Part shown: one piece after another, positions 33,214 to 41,961 of the stretch
How the letters are laid out: every line of letters begins with the position of its first letter
Position numbering within the stretch: position 1 is the first letter of the stretch
Assembly: GCA_035648415.1 (NCBI GenBank)
Contig: DASRLO010000057.1
Location: 1 to 64,000 of the forward strand
From: DATARH01 sp035648415
GTDB lineage: Bacteria > Pseudomonadota > Alphaproteobacteria > ATCC43930 > CGMCC-115725
Direction: 5' to 3'
Length of the DNA stretch: 64,000 nt
The notes under the pieces: model-generated
What the model was told of the DNA's origin: nothing
The model's database searches: none
Seen by the model: only the letters and a program-made list of their open reading frames with translations
Made by a program: the position numbers and the translations under genes

Positions 33214-34134
33214 ATGTATGAGCGCTTTTACGGGCTGAGCCGGCCGCCCTTCGCGGTGACCCCCGACCCGAGCCTCCTTTACATGAGCCGGATGCATCGC
33301 GAGGCGCTGGCGACGATGGTCTACGGCATCGAGACCCGCAAGGGATTCATCGTCTGCACCGGCGAGGTCGGCACCGGCAAGACCACCGTGGTGCGCGCCT
33401 TCTTCGACCAGGCGAAGAGCGACAGCTTCGAGATCATCTACATCTTCACGCCGCAGGTCAGCCCGCTGGAGATGGCGACTTATATCTGCCGCGAGCTGGA
33501 CGAGGACGACCCGCCGAGCGTCTTCGCCGCGGTGCCGCGGCTGCAATGGAAGCTCCTCGAAATTTTCGAAAGCGGCCGGACGGTCGTGCTGATGATCGAC
33601 GAGGCGCAGTTGCTGCCGGCGGAAACCCTGGAGTTCCTGCGCCTGCTCAGCAATTTCGAGACCGACCGCGAAAAGCTCATCCAGATCGTGCTGGTCGGCC
33701 AGCCCGAGCTCGACAACACGCTGGCGCGGCGCGACATGCGCCAGGTCAATCAGCGCGTCGCGCTGCGCGCCCGCCTCGCGCCGCTGAGCCTCAACGAAAG
33801 CATGGAATATATCGAGCACCGGCTGCTGGCGAGCGGGGCGATGGATCTGATGCAGATCCTGTCGCCGAGCGCGGCGTGGCGCGTCGCCGAGGCGGCGGGC
33901 GGCATCCCGCGCGCGATCAACATCCTCGCAGACAATGTGCTGATCGCCGGGCTCGGCGCCGGGCAGCAGCCGGTCGGCGCCTGGCTCGCCGAGAACGCGA
34001 TCCGCGAATTCATCGAGAAATCGGGCGCGGCGAGCCCGGTCGGCCGCCCGCGCTGGTTCCGCCGCCGCCGAAGATTCCACCGCCCCCCGTACGGCGCGGC
34101 GATCTCGTCCGGCGTGCTCGGCTTCGGGCGGTAG
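33214..34134 (+). CDS. ExeA-like AAA ATPase of the XrtA-associated type
   Basis: A 306-aa P-loop ATPase beginning MYERFYGLSRPPFAVTPDPS, with RKGFIVCTGEVGTGKTT containing Walker A (about 50-58) and VVLMIDEAQLL containing Walker B (about 125-135). This N-terminus is that of the ATPases that accompany exosortase XrtA in EPS loci and of GspA/ExeA. No peptidoglycan-binding domain follows; the C-terminus is a basic tail. No exosortase gene is present in this window. It probably energises or regulates export or assembly of the polysaccharide. Confidence 0.9.
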   Translation: MYERFYGLSRPPFAVTPDPSLLYMSRMHREALATMVYGIETRKGFIVCTGEVGTGKTTVVRAFFDQAKSDSFEIIYIFTPQVSPLEMATYICRELDEDDPPSVFAAVPRLQWKLLEIFESGRTVVLMIDEAQLLPAETLEFLRLLSNFETDREKLIQIVLVGQPELDNTLARRDMRQVNQRVALRARLAPLSLNESMEYIEHRLLASGAMDLMQILSPSAAWRVAEAAGGIPRAINILADNVLIAGLGAGQQPVGAWLAENAIREFIEKSGAASPVGRPRWFRRRRRFHRPPYGAAISSGVLGFGR

Positions 34135-34296
34135 ACCCCGAAGCGCATTGCGAGATACCTCGCGTCGAAGGACTCTCGATCCTTGGCAGACGCCGCCGCA
34201 CGATAGTGCCGCGCCGCCCTTTGGGCTCCCGGCAATGACGCACGGGAGGGGTTGCTCCACCGTTTCTTAAAGCTCCCCGCGGTAAGATCGGCGGCA

Positions 34297-35343
34297 ATGA
34301 CAATCGTCGCCGAAGCCGCCCACCAGCGGGTACTCGTTCAGCCGGGGCGCAACGCGTTTCCCGACATGAGCGCCTATATCAGCAAGCATTTCGGCTTCGA
34401 CCTCTTGCAGTTGAGCGACTACGAGATCCACCGCGCCCAGAGCAAATGGGCGCATCTTCGCGGGTTGCTGCGCCAATCGTGCGACCTTGTCCGCTCGCTC
34501 GGCCGGCTGCGGCGGTGCCGCGTGATCATCGCGATCGGACCGATCTCATACCTGATCAAGCTGTTGAAGCGGCTGCGGTTGATCCGCTACGAGACGTCGT
34601 TCTGCCTTGGCTGGCACATCCGCTCGCCGCGCTGGTTCCCGGTGTTCCGCGCGCTGAGCAGGCTCGATTCGAAGGGCGACCATTATATCGTATTCAGCGA
34701 GTGGGAGGTCGGCCTCTACCGCGCGCGCCTCGGGATCGATGCCGAGCGCCTGCATTTCCTGCCCTATGGCGACTGGTCGCCGCCGGCCGAGGCGGCGGGC
34801 CCGCCCGCGCCCGTCAATCGCGGCGAGAGCGGGTATTATTTCGCCGGCGGCTACAGCAACCGCGATTATCCGACGTTGATCGAAGCGTTTCGGGCGATCC
34901 CGCAGCGGCTGGTGATCGTCTGCTCGGCGCTCAACACGGAGCTCGACGCGCTCGACATCCCGGCGAACGTCACGCTCCTGCGCGACCTGCCGGGGGAGGA
35001 TTTCGACGCCTATGTCAGGGGCGCCCGGGCCTGCATCCTCCCCTTGAAGCACGACACCGGCGCCTCCGGGCAGAGCGTCATGCTGCGGCTGATGCGCAAC
35101 CGGAAGATCATCGTCGCCACCGATTTCGGCAGCGTCAGAGGCTATGTCGTCGACGGCGAATCCGGATTTCTCGTCACGGACATGGGACGCGACCTGCCGG
35201 CGATCGTCGCCGGGATCGAACGCGCCCCGGCCGCCGCCCGCGCGCTCGGCGAAGCGGCGTACGAGCGCTATCGCCGCTATTTCTCGATGGCCGCCGGAAG
35301 CGAGGCGCTCGGCCGCATCCTCGCGTCGAGAATGGCGGAATGA
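34297..35343 (+). CDS. Glycosyltransferase (GT-B-like, polysaccharide locus)
   Basis: A 348-aa protein with a divergent GT-B layout. The N-terminal part begins TIVAEAAHQRVLVQPGRNAF and has CRVIIAIGPISYLIKLLKRL. The C-terminal domain contains GYYFAGGYSNRDYPTLIEAF and LPLKHDTGASGQSVMLRLMR, the place of the nucleotide-sugar contacts. The start at ATG 34297 is preferred to 34252. The family is a confident glycosyltransferase; the sugar cannot be read. It lies 162 bp after the ATPase gene in the same direction. Confidence 0.82.
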   Translation: MTIVAEAAHQRVLVQPGRNAFPDMSAYISKHFGFDLLQLSDYEIHRAQSKWAHLRGLLRQSCDLVRSLGRLRRCRVIIAIGPISYLIKLLKRLRLIRYETSFCLGWHIRSPRWFPVFRALSRLDSKGDHYIVFSEWEVGLYRARLGIDAERLHFLPYGDWSPPAEAAGPPAPVNRGESGYYFAGGYSNRDYPTLIEAFRAIPQRLVIVCSALNTELDALDIPANVTLLRDLPGEDFDAYVRGARACILPLKHDTGASGQSVMLRLMRNRKIIVATDFGSVRGYVVDGESGFLVTDMGRDLPAIVAGIERAPAAARALGEAAYERYRRYFSMAAGSEALGRILASRMAE

Positions 35344-35357
35344 CGTGCGTCGCGGTT

Positions 35358-35951
35358 CTAGTGGCAACTCGCGGCGATCTTGCGCTCGGCCGCCGATTTC
35401 GGCAGCTGGAAGTCGTCGACGAAGACAGTCAGCTCCGCGCCGGTCTGCCGGTCCTTGATGGTGGCGCGCCCGGCCTTGTTGAAATCGCCGCTCAGCGTAT
35501 CGCCGACATAGACGAGGCCGCCGGCCAGCCGCTCCATCACCGCATAACCCCGGTCGGTGTTGACGAAGATCTTGTTGCCGCAGCCGGGCGCCCGCTCGAC
35601 CTGGCCGCTGGCCAGGTTTCCGGCGTTGGCCGCGCGACAGCTCGCGGCGATGCGCTGGTCGATGGCGGATTTACCGAGGCCGCGCTCGTCGATCGTGGCG
35701 GAAAACCGGCGGCCGGTCTTGGCGATGTAGAACGACGAAAAACCGATGCGGTCGACATCGCCCAACAGCCTGTCGCCGTCCTCGGCGGCGTCGCGGCCGT
35801 TCGCGGCCAGCACCGAATAGCCCTGGTCGGAGCCGACGAAGATCTTGTCGCCGCAGCCTTTGGCGCGCAGCACCGTGCCGTCCGCATAGGCCGACGCGGC
35901 AAGGCCCAGGAGCGCGGTCAGGGTGGCGGAAAAGGCCCGCGGTGAAATCAT
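35358..35951 (-). CDS. Secreted protein with two tandem Cys-containing repeats
   Basis: A 197-aa exported protein with a signal peptide ending ASAYA (about residue 23). Two homologous repeats of about 77 residues follow: R-A-K-G-C-G-D-K-I-F-V at 29 through I-A-A-S-C at 105, and R-A-P-G-C-G-N-K-I-F-V at 120 through I-A-A-S-C at 196. Each repeat starts with GC and ends with ASC, suggesting one disulfide per repeat, and contains a (D/R)-Q/R-G-Y-(S/A)-V motif. No known family is recognised. It is antiparallel to its neighbours and divergent from the O-antigen-ligase-like gene, with the starts overlapping by 10 bp. It may be a matrix or surface protein. Confidence 0.7.
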   Translation of the reverse strand: MISPRAFSATLTALLGLAASAYADGTVLRAKGCGDKIFVGSDQGYSVLAANGRDAAEDGDRLLGDVDRIGFSSFYIAKTGRRFSATIDERGLGKSAIDQRIAASCRAANAGNLASGQVERAPGCGNKIFVNTDRGYAVMERLAGGLVYVGDTLSGDFNKAGRATIKDRQTGAELTVFVDDFQLPKSAAERKIAASCH

Positions 35952-37339
35952 CGCGGCGACAGCCTGGCACCCACGCGCCCTCGGCGCAACGCCGCGACGG
36001 AGGCTCGGCGGCGACCCGCGCCACAGCCTTCGCCGAGCGCGCCGCCACGTTTATCTTTCTGGTGCTTTTCGCCGGGGTGATGTGGCCGCCGGATTCCTAT
36101 TTCGCCGCCCCGTTGCCGCCGCAACAGGGCGCCTCGAACATCTATGATTTTTCCGAATTTGCATTGCTGCTCGGGTTTCTGGGGGTCGGGTTTTGTCTGC
36201 GGCGCCGCGAGCTGCCGCGGCTCGTGCTTTGCGCCTGGCCGGTGCTCGCGCTTTGCGTCCTCGCTTTCGCCAGCGCGTTGTGGTCGGGCGATCCGGCGCT
36301 GGTCGTCCGCCGCTCCGGCACGGTGACGCTGTCGGCGCTGTTCGGCGTCTATCTGGTGGCGCGCGGCGAACTCGGGGCGCTGATCGCCACACTGGTCAAG
36401 GTCTACGCGTTCGCCGCGGCCGCCTCGCTGGTGATGATCGCCGCGGCGCCGCTACACGGGACGATGACGGGCGACGCCTATACCCATGCCTGGCGCGGTG
36501 TTTATGCAGACAAGAACGATCTCGGCATGGCGTGCGGCGTCGCCGTCATCGTCGCGGTCTATGCGTTTCGCCGCCGCTGCGGCCCGCGCTGGCTGGCGCT
36601 CTTGACGGTCGCGGCAAGTCTGCTGCTGCTTTACGGCTCGCAATCGAAGACCCCCATCGTCGTAATGCTGGCCGCGCTCTATGCCGGGTTCGTGGTGAGC
36701 GCGCTGCGCCGGCGCAGCGCCGCGGGGCTCGTCGCCGCCTTCGTGCTGCTCGTCCTGGGGCTCGCCGGCGGCGCGCTGCTGGCGGTGGGCTGGCAGGACG
36801 CGCTGGCGGCGCTCGGGCGCGACGCGACCTTCACCAACCGCACCCGCATCTGGCGGCTCGTGCTCGACTATATCGCGCGGCGGCCGTGGCTCGGCTACGG
36901 CTATGAGGCGTTCTGGCGCGACGACAATGGCGCCGCGCGGTTGATTTGGGATTTGGTCGGCTTCCGGACGCCGCACGCGCACAACAGCGGGCTGGAAATA
37001 TGGCTCGGCCTCGGCGTCGCCGGCTTCGGCCTCGCCGTGCTCGCCTGGCTGGCGGCGGCCTACCGGACGCTTCGCGTCGCGACCGCGCCGCATACCGAGC
37101 ATGCCGCCTTCTGCGCCGCGCTCCTCGCCGGCATCCTTGTCGAAAACCTCACCGAGTTCGAATTCTTCCGTCCGGGCCGGCTGATGTGGGCGCTGTTCGT
37201 CGCGGTGCTGGTCTATCTCGGCCGCGAGCTGGTGCTGCGCCCCGCCAGCCGGACCGCGGCGCCCCTTCCCGCCCGCGCCCGCGCCCGCGCGGCGAGCCGC
37301 ATCGCGCATCCCGCGCGCGGCGGGGCGCTGGCCGATTGA
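35942..37339 (+). CDS. O-antigen ligase/polymerase family protein (Wzy-like)
   Basis: A 465-aa polytopic membrane protein with about eleven hydrophobic segments. The periplasmic loop holds the Wzy_C-type signature THAWRGVYADKNDLGM (about 180) and LGYGYEAFW ... HAHNSGLEIWLGLG (about 320-360), where the HN residues are typical of the O-antigen ligase/polymerase superfamily. It probably polymerises the lipid-linked repeat units flipped by the Wzx protein at 39725. The first 30 residues are unusually basic for this family; a start a few codons downstream is possible. Confidence 0.88.
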   Translation: MKSSRRQPGTHAPSAQRRDGGSAATRATAFAERAATFIFLVLFAGVMWPPDSYFAAPLPPQQGASNIYDFSEFALLLGFLGVGFCLRRRELPRLVLCAWPVLALCVLAFASALWSGDPALVVRRSGTVTLSALFGVYLVARGELGALIATLVKVYAFAAAASLVMIAAAPLHGTMTGDAYTHAWRGVYADKNDLGMACGVAVIVAVYAFRRRCGPRWLALLTVAASLLLLYGSQSKTPIVVMLAALYAGFVVSALRRRSAAGLVAAFVLLVLGLAGGALLAVGWQDALAALGRDATFTNRTRIWRLVLDYIARRPWLGYGYEAFWRDDNGAARLIWDLVGFRTPHAHNSGLEIWLGLGVAGFGLAVLAWLAAAYRTLRVATAPHTEHAAFCAALLAGILVENLTEFEFFRPGRLMWALFVAVLVYLGRELVLRPASRTAAPLPARARARAASRIAHPARGGALAD

Positions 37340-37347
37340 GGAGCGCG

Positions 37348-38469
37348 CTATCCGCGCGGCGCCGCGCGCGGCGGGGCGGCGCGCAGCGCCTCGGCGATCG
37401 CCCGATAGGCCGGCTTCGGATGGAGGTCGGTGTCGAACGGCAAGGGTCGCGGGCGCAGCCCGTCGGCTCGCCGCGCCAGGAGATCGTCGCCCGAGACGAT
37501 CCAGCTCTGACGGTCGCTCAAGCCCCAGTTGATCACCGTCGTCACCGCCCGATTGGCGAGCGCCACGTCGAGATAGCGGCGATAGGCGGCGGCGACAGCC
37601 GCGTCGCGCGCCGCGATGTCCGACGGCGCGCCTTTGTCGATGCAGTCGAGCTCGGTCAGCATCACCTCGAGCCCCCGCGCCGCGAGTTCGTCGAGGAAAT
37701 AGCCGAAATCCTTGTCGTCGAACTGCGCCATCTCGGCGATCGACAGGTGGCTCTGCAGCCCGATGGCGTCGATCGGCGTGCCGCGCTCTTTGAACCCGTC
37801 GATCAGGCCGAGCAGCACCCGCCGCTTTTCGAGCTGGTCGGGCGCGCCGAATTCGACGCCGAAATCGTTATAGACGAGGCGCGCCACGGGATCGGCGGCG
37901 CGCGCGGCACGGAAGGCGATGTCGAGGTAATCGGGGCCGATCTTGTCGAGGAAGACATGGGGCCGGAGCTTGTCGGCACGGCCCGAGCCGACCAGGATCG
38001 CCTCGTTGACGACATCCCAGGACTGCATCCGCCCGGCGAAATGCCGGCAGGTCGCGCCGATGTGGGCCTCAAGCGCGGCGATAGCGGCGGCGCGGTTCGG
38101 CAGCCCGGCGAACCATTTCGGCGCGCGCTCGCCCCACACCAGCGCATGGCCGCGGAATTTCATGTCGTGCGCGCGGGCCCAATCGTAATCGGTGTCGACC
38201 GCGGCGAAATCGTGGCTCTCGGCGCTCGGCTGGAGGTGGTCCCAATCCATCCGCGCCGACACCATGACCCCGCATTCGCGCGCCGCGAGCGCGGCGTAAT
38301 CGGCCAGCGCCCGCATCTCCCACATGTCGAGATAGCTGCCGTAGAGCAGCCCGCGCGAGGCGGCGATAGTTCGCAGGCCCAGGGCCCCGCTCGCGGCGAA
38401 GGCGGGCCGGCAGACGGCGCCGGCGGCCGGGGCTAAGAGCATAAAGCGGCGGGAAATCGGGCGCATCAC
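37348..38469 (-). CDS. Glycoside hydrolase family 10 (endo-1,4-beta-xylanase-like)
   Basis: A 373-aa GH10 protein with both catalytic glutamates: acid/base E156 in WDVVNEA and nucleophile E273 in LTELD. HALVWGE (about 108-114), VYNDFGVEF and INWGLSD fit the family. The N-terminus has a twin-Arg-like RRFMLLAPAAGAV signal, so export is expected. It lies within a polysaccharide locus, where a dedicated glycanase could trim, release or turn over the polymer. It is convergent with the polymerase gene, with 8 bp between stops. Confidence 0.9.
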   Translation of the reverse strand: MMRPISRRFMLLAPAAGAVCRPAFAASGALGLRTIAASRGLLYGSYLDMWEMRALADYAALAARECGVMVSARMDWDHLQPSAESHDFAAVDTDYDWARAHDMKFRGHALVWGERAPKWFAGLPNRAAAIAALEAHIGATCRHFAGRMQSWDVVNEAILVGSGRADKLRPHVFLDKIGPDYLDIAFRAARAADPVARLVYNDFGVEFGAPDQLEKRRVLLGLIDGFKERGTPIDAIGLQSHLSIAEMAQFDDKDFGYFLDELAARGLEVMLTELDCIDKGAPSDIAARDAAVAAAYRRYLDVALANRAVTTVINWGLSDRQSWIVSGDDLLARRADGLRPRPLPFDTDLHPKPAYRAIAEALRAAPPRAAPRG

Positions 38470-38474
38470 AGCCT

Positions 38475-39710
38475 CTAGGGCCGGTCGGGCTGGGGTCGCG
38501 GCAGGCTCAGCCGGTCGGGTGAGCGGAGGCGCTCGACCGTGGCGCGGGTCGCTTCGTCGAAGCGCGCGGCCATGTCGTCCATGCGCAGGCCGTCGCGGGC
38601 CTGCAGCGCGCCTTGCGCGAGGCGCGCCTGCCAGACGGCATCGACCGCGAAATGCGCGAGGGTCGCGGCGAAGGCGTCCAGGTCGCCGGGGACGATCAAC
38701 CCGTTGCCGTCGTGCTCGATGTACTCGATCTCCGGGCTGTGCGTGTCCAGTTCGCGCGTGATCACCGGCCGGCCGTGCGCGAGCGCATGGTTGGCGACAA
38801 GCCCGACCATGCCGGGCACAACGGCGGCGGCCGAGACTTTCAGGGCGCGCGCGACCTGGTCGTTGGGCGGCACGGCGCCAAGGAAATGAACGCCCGGCAT
38901 GTCGGCGGCCTGCGCCTTCAGCGCCGCCTCGCAGAGACCGGCGCCGACGATCAGCGCCTCGACCGGGCGGCCGGTAAGGCGATCGCGTTCAATCCGGCGG
39001 ATCGCCGCGATCAGCTGGTCGACGCGCTTGATCGGCGCCAGGCGGCCGATAAAGACGAACACGGCGGAATCCGGCCGCAAGCCGAACTCGCGGCGGATCG
39101 CCTGCTCATCGGTGGTGCGCTCGGCCTCGTAGAGCCTGACCTGCTCGGTCATGTCGATCGTGTTCTGGACAAAGAAGGTGCGCTCGCGCGGATAGCCGCC
39201 GGCGATGAGTTGCTCGGCGCCGCTCTTGGTGTAGGCGATGAACCCGTCGGCGAGCCGGGTGAAGCCCTTCTTGATGATTGTGGTGACCGCCAGCAGCAGC
39301 TTGTTCGGCACGTCGCTCTCGCGCGAGCCGCGCGGCGGGTGATAGCCGAAGCCCCAGTGCAGCACCGCGATCCCGCGCAGCTTGCACAGGAGCGCCAGGA
39401 GCAGGTTCGAGACGAATTTGGACTCGCTGGTGATGACGATCGCGGCATAGCCGCCGGTCAGGATCTCGCGGATGACCGGCTGGTAGATCAGCGTCAGCGG
39501 GCCGATGCGGAATTCACGGTTGGCGACCCGCCGCTGCGGGAACGCGAACGGCCCTTCCAGCTCCGGTATCCCGACCCAGGCGGGCGGCGCGCCGTGGAAG
39601 ACGACATAGTCGAAGCCGCCGCGCTCGGCAAGCAGCTCGTAGAACCGCACCCGGTAGTGCGGCAGATAGCCGTGGTTGAGGATCGCGACCTTGCCGCGGG
39701 ATGTCGGCAT
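38475..39710 (-). CDS. Glycosyltransferase family 4 protein
   Basis: A 411-aa GT-B transferase. It starts MPTSRGKVAILNHGYLPHYR, has SNLLLALLCKLRGIAVLHWG and the donor-domain segments VFIGRLAPIKRVDQLIAAIR and VVPGMVGLVANHALAHGRPV. It resembles rhamnosyl or N-acetylglucosaminyl transferases of EPS loci. ATG 39710 was used; the open frame further upstream to 40877 is antisense-like. It is 14 bp downstream of the flippase gene, on the same strand. Confidence 0.88.
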   Translation of the reverse strand: MPTSRGKVAILNHGYLPHYRVRFYELLAERGGFDYVVFHGAPPAWVGIPELEGPFAFPQRRVANREFRIGPLTLIYQPVIREILTGGYAAIVITSESKFVSNLLLALLCKLRGIAVLHWGFGYHPPRGSRESDVPNKLLLAVTTIIKKGFTRLADGFIAYTKSGAEQLIAGGYPRERTFFVQNTIDMTEQVRLYEAERTTDEQAIRREFGLRPDSAVFVFIGRLAPIKRVDQLIAAIRRIERDRLTGRPVEALIVGAGLCEAALKAQAADMPGVHFLGAVPPNDQVARALKVSAAAVVPGMVGLVANHALAHGRPVITRELDTHSPEIEYIEHDGNGLIVPGDLDAFAATLAHFAVDAVWQARLAQGALQARDGLRMDDMAARFDEATRATVERLRSPDRLSLPRPQPDRP

Positions 39711-39724
39711 CGGCTTCTCCCTTG

Positions 39725-41053
39725 TCACGCTGGCTGACCGGCGCCGGCAGCGGCGATCGCGCGGCGGCGCACGCCGTGCAGGCGCGCCATCTCCCAGGCA
39801 AAGCAGGCGCCATTGCCGATCGCGATGCCCCACATCGCGCCGGCATAGCCCTGCCAGAGGATAAAGCCGGCGGTCGCCGCGGCCGCCAGCACGCCGCAGA
39901 GCGCCTGGGCCTTGGCGAGAAACTTGAACTCGCGCGCCGCCACCAGGCCCATGCTGCCGACATAGCGCAGCACGCTCGCCCCGGACGCCGCCGCCCACGG
40001 CAGGAGCAGCGACAACCCGTCGCCGTATTTGCCGGCGAGCAGGTAGTGCTCGACCGGCCGCCACGCCAGCCACAGCGCCCCGCCGAGCGCGACGCTGCCC
40101 GCGGCGCTGGCGATCAGCGCGCGCGACAGGACACGGTCGAATTCCGCGACCCGCCCGTTGGCGAGCGCCGCCGACAATTGCGGCAAGGCGGACTGGCCCC
40201 AGGCGGTGGTCAGCACGCTGACCGGGCGGAACAGCAAACCGACCGCGTTGATCGCGGCGAGCGAGGCGACCCCCACAAGGCTCGCCGCGATATAGACATA
40301 GCTGCGGGTCTCGACATGATTGGCGAAGACGCCGGCCAGCGACCACGCAACCTCGCCGCTGATGCGGCGGTAGGTGCCGATCCAGCCGCGCCGAAACAGG
40401 CCCCGTCCGGCTCCGGCGCCGCGCGCCCGCACGCAAATCTGGCTGACGAGGCAGCCGACGGTCATGGCCAGAAACGCCGCCGCCAGATCGGCGAAGCGCC
40501 GCGGCCACAGCACCATCGCGACGAGGCAGGCGCCGGTGACCGCGAGGTAGGGGGCGTCGACCCACAGCAGCATCGCCATGTCGTGCCGGCTGAACGCCAT
40601 GCTGCGGTAGTATTCGCGATAGAGTCCCGCGGCGACGAAGAGCGGGATCGCGATCACGGTGAGCGCGTCGTGCGAGGCCCATTCGGCGTCGGCGGTGAGG
40701 TTGACGATCCCGGCGATCGCCGCCGTCGCCAACACGGTCAGGAGGTTCACGGTGGCGAGCGACGATTCGAGCCGCCGCGCGGCTTCCGGCTCGGCGGCGC
40801 ACGGCACGTAGATGTTGAGCGGACCGAGGACGAGCGCGCCCTGCACGCTGATCGCGAACAGCGCCATCGTCATCCACAGCGACACGATGCCGTAATCGCT
40901 CGCCGAGAGCGCGCGCAGCAGACAGAGGTTGAGCGCGAACCCAAAAACGCTCAGCGATATTTGATCGAGCGCGGCGACGGCATAGCGATAGCGCACGAGG
41001 ACCGCGCTCAGCCGCGGGCGCGGCCGGCCGATGGCGTCGAGCTGCGAAATCAT
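39725..41053 (-). CDS. Oligosaccharide flippase, Wzx-like (polysaccharide biosynthesis protein)
   Basis: A 442-aa membrane protein with about 12 helices and the MOP-type repeated layout of polysaccharide flippases. It begins with a short cytoplasmic end, then AALDQISLSVFGFALNLCLL, and continues with LVLGPLNIYVPC and the long hydrophobic stretches to PAA. It would flip the undecaprenyl-linked repeat unit across the inner membrane. Together with the Wzy-like, GumC-like and Wza-like genes it defines a Wzx/Wzy-dependent pathway. Confidence 0.9.
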   Translation of the reverse strand: MISQLDAIGRPRPRLSAVLVRYRYAVAALDQISLSVFGFALNLCLLRALSASDYGIVSLWMTMALFAISVQGALVLGPLNIYVPCAAEPEAARRLESSLATVNLLTVLATAAIAGIVNLTADAEWASHDALTVIAIPLFVAAGLYREYYRSMAFSRHDMAMLLWVDAPYLAVTGACLVAMVLWPRRFADLAAAFLAMTVGCLVSQICVRARGAGAGRGLFRRGWIGTYRRISGEVAWSLAGVFANHVETRSYVYIAASLVGVASLAAINAVGLLFRPVSVLTTAWGQSALPQLSAALANGRVAEFDRVLSRALIASAAGSVALGGALWLAWRPVEHYLLAGKYGDGLSLLLPWAAASGASVLRYVGSMGLVAAREFKFLAKAQALCGVLAAAATAGFILWQGYAGAMWGIAIGNGACFAWEMARLHGVRRRAIAAAGAGQPA

Positions 41054-41118
41054 GCCCGAAGTGTGGCGGCCGAGCGCTTAACTAAGCGATAAGACCGCGC
41101 GAACCGGGCCGACGAAGG

Positions 41119-41853
41119 CTACAGCAGCCGGTACAGGAATTCCGGGATGTAGTTGCGGCGCCCGTTGAGCACCGCGCCGAGGAAATGCCCACCGGCTTGC
41201 TCGACCAGCGCCTTGGCGTGCGCGATCACCGCCGGGCGGGTGCCCTCGGCCTTGATCACCAGGAAGATCCCATCCGCCGCGTCGGGCAGAAGGGTCGAAT
41301 ATTCGCCGCGCTCCATCGGCGCGCAATCGACGATGACGAGATCGAACTGTTCGCGCAGCTGCTGGTAAAGCCCGCTCAGCGTCACCGCGTCGGCCGGTCC
41401 GTTGCCGCGCTCGCCGACCAGGCAGGCGACCGACAGCGAGGTGCCGGGCACCTGATGCTGCAGATCGGCCTCGTCGAAGCCGATCCAGATGCCGTCGACG
41501 AGACCGCGCGAGGTGTCGCAGTTGAAGTGGCGCGCGGTTCGCAGATCGCCGCGCGCGGCGTCGATCAAGAGGCAGCGGCGGCGCCCCGTGGTCGCCGCGA
41601 GCAGCGCGAATTCACGGGCGATCGTCGAGGTGCCCTCGCCTTCCGCCGCCGCGACGAAGTGCAGGACGGCGCCGCGCGTGCCGTCGAGCAGCGGCCGCAC
41701 CGCCGCCAGCAGGGGGGTCAGCTCGACCGCGATCGGCCCAGGCGCCCGCGCGGGCTGCAGCTGCCCCGGGCCGCGCTCCGGCGCTTCGCCGGACAGCGCC
41801 CGGTCGTTGCCGCTCTGCCGCGCCCGCTGCAATGCATCGTAGACGCTGGTCAC
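41119..41853 (-). CDS. CpsD/CapB-like tyrosine autokinase-family protein, altered Walker A
   Basis: A 244-aa BY-kinase-like protein with FVAAAEGEGTSTIAREFALL (about 66-85), LLIDAARGD (about 95-103) and a LVIVDCAPM Walker B. The Walker A Lys of GxGK(S/T) is replaced by Thr (EGEGTST), and the C-terminus has only two Tyr, so classic autophosphorylation may be lost. The start at GTG 41853 (VTSVYDALQRARQ) matches the family N-terminus; a GTG at 41928 would add 25 residues. Such proteins control EPS chain length together with a GumC/Wzz partner, here 51856-53277. Confidence 0.82.
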   Translation of the reverse strand: MTSVYDALQRARQSGNDRALSGEAPERGPGQLQPARAPGPIAVELTPLLAAVRPLLDGTRGAVLHFVAAAEGEGTSTIAREFALLAATTGRRRCLLIDAARGDLRTARHFNCDTSRGLVDGIWIGFDEADLQHQVPGTSLSVACLVGERGNGPADAVTLSGLYQQLREQFDLVIVDCAPMERGEYSTLLPDAADGIFLVIKAEGTRPAVIAHAKALVEQAGGHFLGAVLNGRRNYIPEFLYRLL

Positions 41854-41961
41854 GATGGTCTCTTTCGGGAAACCCGCACGCACCGTCGCCTCCGCAAAAA
41901 TCCGCTGTCCGGAGACGGGGCCGCGCACCGTGGCGAGTATACCGACGGCGGGCGGATCGGC

